Under the pieces are notes generated by a model. The model was given only the letters and a program-made list of their open reading frames with translations. It searched no databases and was not told the origin of the DNA. From Pseudomonas sp. PDNC002 (GTDB lineage Bacteria; Pseudomonadota; Gammaproteobacteria; Pseudomonadales; Pseudomonadaceae): a stretch of 64,000 nt of DNA. A program made the translations under genes and the position numbers. Shown piece after piece: positions 18,334-27,345 of this stretch (the stretch's first letter is position 1; every line of letters starts with the position of its first letter). Where the stretch lies: positions 379,501-443,500 of the forward strand of contig NZ_CP070356.1 of NCBI RefSeq assembly GCF_016919445.1, written 5' to 3'.

Positions 18334-19311
18334 ATGAAACGCTTCCTGCATCTGATGGGCTGGCGTGCCAACGCCACCAGCCATCTTGAAAAGTGGCTCT
18401 CCGCAATCGGAGCGCTGTGCGGCATCGCCGCCATCTATGCCGTCACCCACTGGGTCCTGCCCAGCGAAGCGGCCATCTGGGTCGTCGCATCGATGGGCGC
18501 CAGTGCCGTCCTGCTGTTCGCCGTCCCCCACGGCGCGCTGTCACAGCCCTGGGCGGTACTCGGCGGCCAGGTGCTGTCGGCCATCGTCGGCGTGAGCTGC
18601 CAGAAACTCTTCCCTGACCAGCCCTTCACCCCTGCCCTCGCGGTGGGCACGGCGATCCTGGTCATGCACTACGCGCGCTGCATCCACCCGCCGGGCGGCG
18701 CCACCGCACTGGCGGCAGTCTCCGGCGGGCCAGCCATCACTGCCCTGGGCTTCCACTACGCGCTCAGCCCTGTGCTGCTCAACGTGGTGCTGATCCTGGC
18801 GGTTGCCGTGGCCTTCAACGGCCTGTTCGCCTGGCGCCGCTATCCCGCACCGCTGGCGCGCCTGCCGGCCACGCCGAAGCTGCCCGCCGGCCCCGCGCCC
18901 GAGGACCTGTACCACGCGCTGCGCAAGATGGACTCGTACATCGACGTGCAGTTCGACGACCTGCTGAAGATCCTCCAGCTCGCCCAGGAACACGCCCAGG
19001 CGCAGCGCCTGGGACTCGACGACATCCTCCTCGGCGCCTGCTACAGCAACGCCCTGAGCGGTGACGCCTGGGCCGTGCGCCAGGTGATCGACGACCATCC
19101 CGGCAAACAGGGCCGCCAGGATCAGTTGGTCTACAAGGTGGTCGCCGGAGCCGGCAAGGGCAACACCGGTGCCTGCCGGCGCCAGGACTTGCTCGCCTGG
19201 GCAGCCCACCCGGTAATGGCCCAGGGTGATGGCTGGGTGCGCGTCACCGCGCAGGCTTCGGCCAAGGACGCTCTGCAACGGCAGATCACAGGCGGACGCT
19301 CGCAAGCGTGA
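18334..19311 (+). CDS. HPP-family membrane protein
   Basis: 325 residues. The N-terminal half is an HPP-family integral membrane domain: about four helices from residue 22 to 170 with the signature HPPGGATAL near residue 112 (IHPPGGATALAAV). The C-terminal 140 residues are cytoplasmic, helical and charged. Members elsewhere include plastid and cyanobacterial nitrite transporters, but substrate specificity is unknown for this one. No nitrite genes are nearby. A weak ribosome binding site precedes ATG 18334. It seems to be an insertion relative to the P. aeruginosa psd-fimX order. Confidence 0.75.
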   Translation: MKRFLHLMGWRANATSHLEKWLSAIGALCGIAAIYAVTHWVLPSEAAIWVVASMGASAVLLFAVPHGALSQPWAVLGGQVLSAIVGVSCQKLFPDQPFTPALAVGTAILVMHYARCIHPPGGATALAAVSGGPAITALGFHYALSPVLLNVVLILAVAVAFNGLFAWRRYPAPLARLPATPKLPAGPAPEDLYHALRKMDSYIDVQFDDLLKILQLAQEHAQAQRLGLDDILLGACYSNALSGDAWAVRQVIDDHPGKQGRQDQLVYKVVAGAGKGNTGACRRQDLLAWAAHPVMAQGDGWVRVTAQASAKDALQRQITGGRSQA

Positions 19312-19439
19312 CCTGTCCGCGCACCAGCCGGGCGATGGGCTGCGGTGTGCGGCGGATGCTGCTAGAGTTCGGAAAAAGCCGACAGCTATGACCGGCTGGT
19401 CCGCCAAACGGCCCAGATTGTGGAGAAACAGATCCAACC

Positions 19440-21251
19440 ATGGACAACAGTCCCCAGCAGTTTCTACGCGTCCCCACCCCGACGCACGAGAGCCTGAGCT
19501 TCTGCAACGCCAACCCGCGCGAGCTGAAAAACTGGCTGGACCATCTGCCCAAGGCCAACCTCGGGGAGACCGCGCGCCAGTTGTATCAGGGCCTCATCGA
19601 GCTCAACCAGTTGAAGCTGCCGGTGGAGTCACGCCTGCAACTGCTGGAGCTGTTCCGCCCGGAAGTCCACTTCGTCTGCCACAATCTGGAACGGCACTTC
19701 CTCAACCAATCCATCGTCCTGGACGAGCGCCCGCGCAAGGTCGCCAACCTCTGCCAGGCCCTGCAGAACCACCTGGCCATCGGCTACAAGCTGATCGTCG
19801 TGCGCGAAGCCTCGCGCTTCACCCGCGAGCGTGCGCAGGTGATGACCGCCGCCATCCAGCGCGCCATCCGCAGCCTCTGCGGGCCGCTGGTGCGCGCATC
19901 GCAGCTCTACTGCCCGGTGCCCGAACACCTCTGGCTGGAGCTTCATCAGCTCTACCAGCTCGCCTGCCAACACGGCCTGCAGCATTCGCCCGTGCGCGAT
20001 GCGCTGGCGCGTCACGCGCCGGGGTTGTCCATCGAGCACGCATATCTGGTCGCCGTCATGCTCGGCTCGGCGCGCTGCAACCAGATGCGCCAGAACAACA
20101 TCGCCCGCGTCGCCGAGGTCCTGGAAAGCTGGAGTGAGCTGGTGAAGGTGCAGCCCGCCCAGCAGCCTTCGACACTCTTCGTGGTCATGCCGCAGGTCGA
20201 CGGGCCGCCGCGCTATCGCACCCTGTTCAAGGACAGCGACCTCTCCGGCGGCCTGGGCATCGACCCGCAGCCGCTGGTGGATGTGATCCGCGAATACCTG
20301 CTGCTGCCACCGGAAAACCGCGCCCAGGCCCGCCTGAAGGTGCCCGACGGCGTCAGCGTCGACCTGCTGCAGCACCTTGGCGCCGCCTGGGGCGACATCG
20401 CCGAACGGACCTTCCAGCGCACCCCCGGCCAGGGCCAGTTGACCCTGTGCATCGGCATGAGCGCGCTGCATTACTTCCTCGCCGGCCGCCGGAGTTTCGC
20501 CGACGTCCTGAAGATCCAGGTGCAGGAGCACGTGCCGACCTTCAAGGCCGAGGTCAACGATGCCTGGTCCGGCGCCTTCGACGCGCAGAAGGTCAACGAC
20601 TGGCAACCCGGCATGCCGCTGGAAGAGATCGAGTACACCGCGCCGAACGCCCCAACCGAAGGCGGCAACGTGGGCGCGGCGCCGGAAAACCCGCGCGACG
20701 ATTACCCGATATTCACCCTCTCCATCGTCAACCACAGTCCGGGCGGCTATTGCCTGACCTGGCCGAAGGAAATCCCCAGCCAGTTGCAAGCCGGCGAACT
20801 GCTTGGCATCCAGGACACCCCGGAACACAGTTGGAGCATCGCCGTGGTCCGCTGGATTCGCCAGGTGCGAGGCGGCGGAACGCAGATGGGCATCGAACTG
20901 ATCGCGCCGATGGCACAGCCCTGCGGCCTGCAACTGTTGCGCAAGACCGAACAAGGTAGTCAGTACCTGCGCGCCCTTCTGCTACCGGAGATCGCCGCAA
21001 TCTCGCGCCCGGCAACCGTCATCACCCCACGCCTGCCCTTCCAGGAAGGCAACCGTGTGCAGATCAACCTGCACGGCGAGGAGCGTCGCGCCACGCTGAC
21101 CCGCAAAGTCACCGCCACTGCCAGCTTCACCCAGTTCGAGTACCAGGCACAGGACGTGGGAACCGCCCCGAGCGATAAGCCCATCACAGCGCCGAATGCT
21201 CGCGGGAATGGCGGGGAGGAAGACTTTGACTCACTCTGGAAGTCTCTGTAG
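19440..21251 (+). CDS. PilZ-like protein upstream of fimX
   Basis: 603-residue soluble protein conserved in Pseudomonas at this site and often labelled molecular chaperone or c-di-GMP-related protein. The first 400 residues are helical and of no recognised domain. Around residues 425-440 the sequence IFTLSIVNHSPGGYCL contains an N-x-S-x-x-G motif like that of PilZ domains, followed by beta-rich sequence to about 580 and an acidic tail EEDFDSLWKSL. The RxxxR half of the c-di-GMP site is not visible, only a single Arg in ENPRDDY. It ends 65 bp before fimX. Role in type IV pili is an inference from position only. Confidence 0.6.
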   Translation: MDNSPQQFLRVPTPTHESLSFCNANPRELKNWLDHLPKANLGETARQLYQGLIELNQLKLPVESRLQLLELFRPEVHFVCHNLERHFLNQSIVLDERPRKVANLCQALQNHLAIGYKLIVVREASRFTRERAQVMTAAIQRAIRSLCGPLVRASQLYCPVPEHLWLELHQLYQLACQHGLQHSPVRDALARHAPGLSIEHAYLVAVMLGSARCNQMRQNNIARVAEVLESWSELVKVQPAQQPSTLFVVMPQVDGPPRYRTLFKDSDLSGGLGIDPQPLVDVIREYLLLPPENRAQARLKVPDGVSVDLLQHLGAAWGDIAERTFQRTPGQGQLTLCIGMSALHYFLAGRRSFADVLKIQVQEHVPTFKAEVNDAWSGAFDAQKVNDWQPGMPLEEIEYTAPNAPTEGGNVGAAPENPRDDYPIFTLSIVNHSPGGYCLTWPKEIPSQLQAGELLGIQDTPEHSWSIAVVRWIRQVRGGGTQMGIELIAPMAQPCGLQLLRKTEQGSQYLRALLLPEIAAISRPATVITPRLPFQEGNRVQINLHGEERRATLTRKVTATASFTQFEYQAQDVGTAPSDKPITAPNARGNGGEEDFDSLWKSL

Positions 21252-21316
21252 ATTCGGGAGAATTCCCATTCGTCGCCTATTTGCTGCCGTCCAGCGCGGT
21301 ATAAGCAGCCTTCCTC

Positions 21317-23389
21317 ATGGCCAATGAAAAGAAAACTATCCGCCTGTTGATCCTGGAAGACTCGCAGAACGAAGCCGAGCGCCTGGTCAGCCTGTTCCGC
21401 AACGCCGGTCGTGCGACCCGCGTGCATCGCATCACCTCCAGCGAAGACCTGACGGACATCCTTCCCCAGGGCTGGGACCTGCTGATCGCGGCCCCCGACA
21501 GCGAAGCCTTGGACCCGGGCGAAGCGCTCGGTGCCATCCGCCGCCAGGCCAAGGACATTCCGTTCATCCAACTGGTCAGCGGCAACGATTCCGATGCCGT
21601 GACCGAGGCCCTGGCGCTCGGTGCGCAGGACGCGCTGCCGCAAGGTGAAGACGAGCGCCTGATCCTGGTCGCCAATCGCGAACTGGCCAACCTCGAGGAG
21701 CGCCGTGCGCGCCGCTCCGCCGAAGTCGCCCTGCGCGAAGCGGAAAAACGCTGCCAGTTGCTGCTCGACAGCTCGGTGGACGCCATCACCTACGTCCACG
21801 ACGGCATGCACATCTATGCCAACCGCGCCTACGTCGGCCTGTTCGGCTACGAGGATGCCGAGGAACTGGAAGGCATGCCGATGATCGACCTGATCGCCGG
21901 CTGCGACCAGGCCAACTTCAAGGACTTCCTCAAGGGCTACCAGACCACCGAGGACAACGCTGATCTCGCCTGCAGCGGCATCCGCAGCGACGGCCAGGCC
22001 TTCGCCGCGCGCATGAGCTTCTCGCCCGCCACCTACGACGGCGAGCCCTGCATTCAGGTGGTGATCCGCGCGGAATCCGACAACGCCCAGCTCGAAGAGA
22101 AACTGCGTGAAGTCAGCAGCCAGGACCTGGTCACCGGCCTGTACAACCGCGGGCACTTCCTCGACCTGATGGACAGCGCGGTGGAGCGCGCCGTCACCGC
22201 CGGCCAGCCGGCGACCTTCGCCTACATGCTGCTCGACCGCGCGCAGAACCTGCAGCTTAACCTCGGCGTCGCCAGCATCGACCTGCTGCTGGCCGATCTG
22301 GGCAACCTGCTGCGCGCCCAGTTCCCCGAGCAGGCGCAACTGGCCCGTTTCAGCGATGACGTCTTCGCCGTACTGCTGTCGGGCGAGGCACCGGAGCAAT
22401 CCGCGCCGCGCTTCAGCGCCCTGCTCAAGAAAGTCGAAAGCCATCTGTTCGACATCCATGGCCGCACCGCCCAGGTCACGCTGTCCATCGGCCTCGCAGG
22501 CCTGGACGAGAAGACCACCCGCGCCCAGGACGTCATCGAGCGCGCGCACCGTAGCGCCGACGACATCGCGCAGAAGGACGGCAATGGCCTGAAGGCCTAC
22601 AACCCGGCCGATGAACTCGCCGCCGCGGCCTACCGTGGCGACATCGCCGCGATCATCCGCCAGGCCCTGGAGCAGAACAGCTTCCGGCTGCTGTTCCAGC
22701 CGATCATCAGCCTGCGTGGCGATACCCACGAACACTACGAAGTACTGCTGCGCCTGCTCAACCCGCAGGGCGAGGAAGTGCCGCCCGCGGATTTCCTCAA
22801 TGCGGCGAAAGCCGGCGGGCTGGCCGAGAAGATCGATCGCTGGGTGCTGCTCAACTCGATCAAGCTGCTCTCCGAACACCGCGCCAAGGGCCACGAGACC
22901 AAGCTCTTCGTGCATATCTCCGGCCCGAGCCTGCAGGACCCGGAACTGCTGTCGTGGCTGAGCGTGGCACTGAAGGCCTCGCGCCTGCCGGCCGACGCGC
23001 TGATCATCCAGGTCAGCGAACCGGACGCCATCGCCTACCTGCGTCAGGCCAAGGCGCTGAGCCAAGGTCTGGCGGAACTGCACTGCCAGGTCGCGCTGTG
23101 CCAGTTCGGCTGCGCGCTCAACCCGTTCAACACGCTCAAGCACATGAACGTCGACTTCGTTAAGGTCGATGGCTCCTACGTGCAGGACCTGAACAATCCG
23201 GAGAACCAGGAAAACCTGAAGACCCTGATGGCCAGCCTGCACGCCCAGGCGAAGCTGACCATCGTGCCGATGGTGGAAAGTGCCAGCGCCCTCGCCACCC
23301 TGTGGCAGGCCGGCGCCAACTACATCCAGGGCCGCTACCTGCAGGGCCCGAGCCAGGCAATGGACTACGACTTCGCCTCGGACGAGTAA
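21317..23389 (+). CDS. fimX: c-di-GMP receptor FimX, type IV pilus/twitching regulator
   Basis: 690-residue polar regulator of type IV pilus assembly. Domains in order: degenerate receiver (1-130), PAS (about 145-260), GGDEF-like (265-435) with SDDVF at 346-350 in place of GGDEF, and EAL-like (440-690) with EVL at 475-477 in place of EAL. Both enzymatic motifs are altered, as in P. aeruginosa FimX, which binds c-di-GMP through the EAL domain without hydrolysing it efficiently. The start ATG 21317 has only a weak ribosome binding site. It converges on serB. Confidence 0.95.
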   Translation: MANEKKTIRLLILEDSQNEAERLVSLFRNAGRATRVHRITSSEDLTDILPQGWDLLIAAPDSEALDPGEALGAIRRQAKDIPFIQLVSGNDSDAVTEALALGAQDALPQGEDERLILVANRELANLEERRARRSAEVALREAEKRCQLLLDSSVDAITYVHDGMHIYANRAYVGLFGYEDAEELEGMPMIDLIAGCDQANFKDFLKGYQTTEDNADLACSGIRSDGQAFAARMSFSPATYDGEPCIQVVIRAESDNAQLEEKLREVSSQDLVTGLYNRGHFLDLMDSAVERAVTAGQPATFAYMLLDRAQNLQLNLGVASIDLLLADLGNLLRAQFPEQAQLARFSDDVFAVLLSGEAPEQSAPRFSALLKKVESHLFDIHGRTAQVTLSIGLAGLDEKTTRAQDVIERAHRSADDIAQKDGNGLKAYNPADELAAAAYRGDIAAIIRQALEQNSFRLLFQPIISLRGDTHEHYEVLLRLLNPQGEEVPPADFLNAAKAGGLAEKIDRWVLLNSIKLLSEHRAKGHETKLFVHISGPSLQDPELLSWLSVALKASRLPADALIIQVSEPDAIAYLRQAKALSQGLAELHCQVALCQFGCALNPFNTLKHMNVDFVKVDGSYVQDLNNPENQENLKTLMASLHAQAKLTIVPMVESASALATLWQAGANYIQGRYLQGPSQAMDYDFASDE

Positions 23390-23763
23390 GCGGGAGTCAC
23401 GGCGGAGTTCCGGCATTAGGGGTGATCCATCGCGGACAGAGTGCGCTCCTACGCCCAAGCCGGGGTAGGAGAAACCGTCTTCTTCGGTCACTCCGTGCCA
23501 TTGAACTCCCCACACCCCAGCCCTGGCTGCGCGCCCCGCTCAAAGGGAGAGGGGCAGATCGCGCCGACTGATGCCAAGGGTTCCAACCTGCACCGACCGG
23601 TCCCCTCTCCCTCCGGGAGAGGGTCAGGGTGAGGGCCGCTCCCGCACGCAGGACCATCATGTAGGAGCGGACCCTGTCCGCGATCGGATCCGCTTCACGC
23701 CATCCAGTGCAGGCGAAAACAAAAAAGCCGCCCTTGGGGGCGGCTTTTTCATTCTGCTGCGGA
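23390..23763. repeat. Gene-free 374-bp convergent junction with repeats
   Basis: This stretch holds a REP at 23430-23453 (ATCGCGGACAGAGTGCGCTCCTAC), a copy of the CTCTCCC hairpin composite element at about 23509-23636 (CCCTGGCTGCGCGCCCCG arm, then GGGAGAGGGG, CGACTGATGCC, CCTGCACCGACCGGTCCCCTCTCCC), another REP at 23661-23685 (GTAGGAGCGGACCCTGTCCGCGATC) and the shared terminator at 23721-23750. No coding sequence is supported. Confidence 0.85.
23721..23750. terminator. Bidirectional terminator between fimX and serB
   Basis: AAAAAAGCCGCCC-TTGG-GGGCGGCTTTTTC forms a 7-bp GC stem flanked by A-tract and T-tract, so it can work on both strands. It lies 14 bp after the serB stop on the minus strand. 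Confidence 0.9.
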
Positions 23764-24984
23764 TCAGAGACCGTCCACACCCTCGCGGTCACGGAAACCG
23801 AGCAGGTAAAGAATGCCGTCCAGGCCCAGGGTGGAGATCGCCTGCTTGGCCGACTGCTTGACCAGCGGCTTGGCGCGGAAAGCAACGCCCAGGCCGGCCA
23901 GACCGAGCATCGGCAGGTCATTGGCGCCATCCCCCACGGCAATCGTCTGCTCAAGCTGCAGGCCTTCCTTCGCCGCCAGTTCGCGCAGCAGATCGGCCTT
24001 GCGTTGGGCATCGACGATGGGCTCGATGGCCACGCCGGTCAGCTTGCCGTCGACGATCTGCAGCTCGTTGGCGAACACGTAGTCGATGCCCAGCTTGGCC
24101 TGCAGTTGCTTGGCGAAATAGCTGAAGCCGCCGGACAGGATCGCGGTCTTGTAGCCCAGGCGCTTGAGTTCGGCGAACAGCGTCTCGGCACCCTCGGTCA
24201 GGCGCAGCGAGGCACCGATTTCTTCCAGCACATCCTCGGAGAGCCCCTGCAGCAGTGCCAGGCGCTCCTTGAAGCTGGCCCGGAAGTCCAGCTCGCCGCG
24301 CATGGCGCGCTCGGTGATCTCGGAGACCTGCTCGCCCACGCCGGCGGCCTTGGCCAGCTCGTCGATCACCTCGGCCTCGATCAGCGTCGAGTCCATGTCG
24401 AACACCGCCAGGCGACGGTTGCGGCGGAACACCGAGTCCTGCTGGAAGGCGATGTCGACGTTGAGTTCCTGGGCCACGCTGAGGAACTCCGCACGCAGGG
24501 CCACCGGATCGGCTGGCTCGCCGCGCACCGAGAACTCGATACAGCCCTTGCCCTGGTCGGCCGGCATGTCCAGCGGCATGCGCCCGGACAGGCGGTCGAT
24601 CTGGTCGATGTTGAGACCATACTTGGCAGTGATCGAGCTGACCCGCTGCAGTTGCTCGGCGGTCACTCGGCGAGTCAGCAGGGTCACGATGTGGCGCGGC
24701 TTACCCTGGCCGCCGACCCACAGCCGGTAATCGTCTTCCGACACCGGCGTGAAGCGCACCTGCTGGTCCAGCTTGTAGGCCGTGAACAGCACGTCCTTGA
24801 GCACGGACGAGGCCTGCTCGGTGCCCGGGATTTCCACCAGGATGCCGAAGGACAGGGTGTCGTGGATCACCGCCTGGCCGATGTCGAGGATGTTCACGCC
24901 ACCCTGTGCCAGGACGCCGGTAATGGCCGCGGTGAGGCCGGGGCGGTCTTCCCCGGTGATGTTGATCAGGACGATCTCGCGCAA
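23764..24984 (-). CDS. serB: Phosphoserine phosphatase SerB (TTG start)
   Basis: Last step of serine biosynthesis. The 406-residue protein has tandem ACT-like domains (about 1-90 and 95-170, starting MREIVLINITGEDRPGL) and a HAD phosphatase domain with VFDMDSTLIE (Asp196 nucleophile, Asp198 acid/base), ILSGGFSYF and GDGANDLPML. The initiation codon is TTG 24984, with GGAG eight bases upstream; the protein start agrees with other Pseudomonas SerB. It is divergent from the AhpA/YtjB gene, an arrangement also known in E. coli (serB/ytjB). Confidence 0.95.
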   Translation of the reverse strand: MREIVLINITGEDRPGLTAAITGVLAQGGVNILDIGQAVIHDTLSFGILVEIPGTEQASSVLKDVLFTAYKLDQQVRFTPVSEDDYRLWVGGQGKPRHIVTLLTRRVTAEQLQRVSSITAKYGLNIDQIDRLSGRMPLDMPADQGKGCIEFSVRGEPADPVALRAEFLSVAQELNVDIAFQQDSVFRRNRRLAVFDMDSTLIEAEVIDELAKAAGVGEQVSEITERAMRGELDFRASFKERLALLQGLSEDVLEEIGASLRLTEGAETLFAELKRLGYKTAILSGGFSYFAKQLQAKLGIDYVFANELQIVDGKLTGVAIEPIVDAQRKADLLRELAAKEGLQLEQTIAVGDGANDLPMLGLAGLGVAFRAKPLVKQSAKQAISTLGLDGILYLLGFRDREGVDGL

Positions 24985-25144
24985 GGCGCTGTCTCCGCCA
25001 TTGAAAAAATGGCGGCCATTCTACCTGCTTTCGCCATGCCGGGATGCCCCGCTCGCCTCCTCGCGGGCGGCGCCGTCGATCGGAATGGCCCGCGAATGGC
25101 ACCGGCACGCCGACTTTCGCCGCCTTGACAGGCCGCGCGGCGCT

Positions 25145-25172
25145 TTGCCCCTCAGTAGGGCCTCGTTATACT
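25145..25172 (+). promoter_or_regulatory. Candidate promoter of the AhpA/YtjB gene
   Basis: TTGCCC (25145-25150) and TATACT (25167-25172) with a 16-bp spacer lie 35 bp before the GTG start. The -10 box matches 5 of 6 consensus bases. Confidence 0.5.
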
Positions 25173-25207
25173 GCCCCGCATCTGCCCTGAAGAAGACCGA
25201 GCCCGCT

Positions 25208-26770
25208 GTGACCCGGCCCACCTCCGTCAAGCCCGACAATTTCTTCCTGCTGCTCTTCCACGCCCTGCGCCAGCGTCGCGTACCGGTCGCCCTGAAGATC
25301 GCCATCCATAGCCTGCTGCTGGTTGCCGCGGCACTGGTGATCTACGCCTGGGTGATGGGCATGCAGTTCAAGCAGGCCATGCAGCAGCAGGCCGACGCCC
25401 TGGGCCAGAGCCTGACCACCCAGACGGCGCAATCCGCCACCGAGCTGCTGGTGTCCAACGACATCCTCAGCCTCAACGTGCTGCTCAACAACCTGACCAA
25501 GAACCCGCTGGTCGCCCATGCGGCGATTTACAGCGTGGACAATCGCATCCTCGCCGAGGCCGGCACCCGGCCCAAGCAGGGCCTGCTGGGCGATGCCGAG
25601 GGCCTCTACTCCACGCCGATCACCTTCCAGGAAGTGATCGCCGGCCATCTGCGCATCAGTCTCGACATGCATCAATTCGAGCAACCGATGACCGTCAGCC
25701 TGCAGAGCATGGGGCTGATCAGCCTGATCCTGCTGCTGCTCACCCTGACGCTGAGCCTGCGTCTGGGCCGGCAGATTTCCACACCCTTGTTACAGCTTCG
25801 TGTCTGGCTGCGCGATCCGGACGATCCTGCGCCCGGCGCCGGCCTGCAGAACGAGATCGGCGACCTCGCGCGCCAACTCCAGGCACGCCTGGTGCCCGAG
25901 AAGCCGCCCGCGCCGGAGCCGGTCGTCAGCGCTCCCCCGCCACGCCCGAAAGCCGCCGCCAAGCCGGCCGCCAAGGAACCCTCCCTGAATGAGGACGAGG
26001 CCGGCGACGAGCACGAGTTCGACGAGAACATCTTCTCCGACGACGAACTGCCCGCGCCCACCGCACGCCGCCGCAACGAAGCAAACGGTGACGATGACTT
26101 CCCCGAGGAAGAATTCGAGACCGCGGTCGACGAGGAAGCGGACGACGAGATCGGCGTCGAGGAAGAGCCCGAAGCCGAGCCAGAACCGCTTTCCTCCGGC
26201 ACCAGCGCCGTGCTGGCCGTCCAACTGGGCGCCCAGGAACAGCTGCGCCGCCTGCCACGGGCCCGCCTGGTCGACCTGCTGCAGCGTTATCGCGACTGCC
26301 TGGAACAGGCCGCGCGCCTCTACAAGGGCACGCTGTACACCCTCAATGACGGCGGCAGCCTGATCCTCTTCCACAGCCGCGATCAGGACGAGGAATTCCT
26401 CACCAACGCGCTGTGCTGCGGCGAGCTGATGCGCGCCCTGGGTCACGCTCTGCAGATCGAAGTCGCCGACAGCGGCATCACCCTGCAACTGCAGTTGGGC
26501 CTGGTGCTGGGCGAAGACGTCGCCGACCTGGAGCAAGCCGAACTGTTGCAGGATTCCTCCGCCCAGGACGCTCTGGCCCTCAGCCAGCACAGCCGCAACC
26601 TGCTGCTGGTGGAGAAATCCATCGGCGACGACGAGAAAGTCCGCGAGCGGGCGCGCATCCGCCCCATCGCCAGCCCGGAAAACGCCTGCTGCGTGGAATG
26701 GCTGAAGGAACCCTACCCGTCGATGCTGGAGCGCCAGCTCTCGCGCATGCGCGCCCTGCGCACCACCTGA
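25208..26770 (+). CDS. ahpA: AhpA/YtjB family membrane protein with cyclase-like domain
   Basis: 520 residues from GTG 25208. Layout: short basic N-terminus, membrane helix 1 (about 25-48), a periplasmic domain of about 115 residues, membrane helix 2 (about 166-187), HAMP-like cytoplasmic stretch, a very acidic disordered linker (about 258-333), and a C-terminal domain (about 335-510) whose pattern resembles the class III nucleotide cyclase fold but lacks its metal-binding aspartates. The frame is open much further upstream, over the serB leader; GTG is preferred because it follows the promoter and matches homologues. The E. coli relative YtjB is also divergent from serB. Function is unclear. 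Confidence 0.8.
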   Translation: MTRPTSVKPDNFFLLLFHALRQRRVPVALKIAIHSLLLVAAALVIYAWVMGMQFKQAMQQQADALGQSLTTQTAQSATELLVSNDILSLNVLLNNLTKNPLVAHAAIYSVDNRILAEAGTRPKQGLLGDAEGLYSTPITFQEVIAGHLRISLDMHQFEQPMTVSLQSMGLISLILLLLTLTLSLRLGRQISTPLLQLRVWLRDPDDPAPGAGLQNEIGDLARQLQARLVPEKPPAPEPVVSAPPPRPKAAAKPAAKEPSLNEDEAGDEHEFDENIFSDDELPAPTARRRNEANGDDDFPEEEFETAVDEEADDEIGVEEEPEAEPEPLSSGTSAVLAVQLGAQEQLRRLPRARLVDLLQRYRDCLEQAARLYKGTLYTLNDGGSLILFHSRDQDEEFLTNALCCGELMRALGHALQIEVADSGITLQLQLGLVLGEDVADLEQAELLQDSSAQDALALSQHSRNLLLVEKSIGDDEKVRERARIRPIASPENACCVEWLKEPYPSMLERQLSRMRALRTT

Positions 26771-26776
26771 TTCGCG

Positions 26777-26796
26777 GGGCCGAAAGGCCCCTTCTG
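26777..26796 (+). terminator. Possible weak terminator
   Basis: GGGGCC-GAAA-GGCCCC followed by TTCT lies just after the ahpA stop. The stem is only six pairs with a GNRA loop and the T-tract is poor, so it may only stabilise the transcript end. Confidence 0.35.
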
Positions 26797-26807
26797 GAAC
26801 GGATTCC

Positions 26808-27344
26808 ATGACCACCCTGATCACCCATCCGCTGCCAGTGCTGGCCGTCGGTCTGGCGCTCGGCGCGCGCGTCATTCCCCCTCGCCTGCTGCTGGCCGGC
26901 ATGCTCGCCGCCTGCCTGCCCGACCTCGATGTGGTCGCCTTCAAGCTGGGCATCGCTTATCACGACGCCTTTGGCCATCGCGGCTTCAGTCATTCGCTGC
27001 TGTTCGCTGCCTGCATGAGCGTGCTCGGCGCGCTGTGTTGCCGCCTGCTGGGCAGCGGCCCGCTGAAAGCCGGCCTGTGGATCGGCTTGGCGACCGCGTC
27101 CCACAGCGTGCTGGATGCGATGACCGACGGCGGCCTGGGCGTTGCCTGGCTCTGGCCGTGGAGCGAACAGCGCTACTTCCTGCCGTTCCATCCCATCGAG
27201 GTTTCACCCATCGGTTTGTCGCGCTTCCTCAGCGCGCGCGGAATGGACGTGTTGCTCTCGGAAGCGCGCTGGGTCTGGATACCGTGCCTCGCCGTGGCAC
27301 TGGGCGGCATGGGGCTGCGCCGCCTGGTGCGCCGCGACAGCTGA
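26808..27344 (+). CDS. YdjM-like metal-dependent hydrolase (DUF457 family) membrane protein
   Basis: 178 residues with four or so membrane segments and the conserved acidic/His motifs of the YdjM/DUF457 family: LPDLDVVAF near 42-50, HRGFSHSL near 60-67 and SHSVLDAMTDGG near 102-113. These resemble metal ligands, hence the family name, but activity has not been generally shown. E. coli YdjM is an SOS-induced inner-membrane protein. It follows ahpA by 37 bp and converges on the next gene with a single base between stop codons. Confidence 0.8.
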   Translation: MTTLITHPLPVLAVGLALGARVIPPRLLLAGMLAACLPDLDVVAFKLGIAYHDAFGHRGFSHSLLFAACMSVLGALCCRLLGSGPLKAGLWIGLATASHSVLDAMTDGGLGVAWLWPWSEQRYFLPFHPIEVSPIGLSRFLSARGMDVLLSEARWVWIPCLAVALGGMGLRRLVRRDS

Positions 27345-27345
27345 T

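Noticed and set aside
24782-25207. 142-codon N-terminal extension of the AhpA/YtjB frame
   Set aside because: It overlaps serB and its leader on the opposite strand and lies upstream of the likely promoter at 25145-25172.
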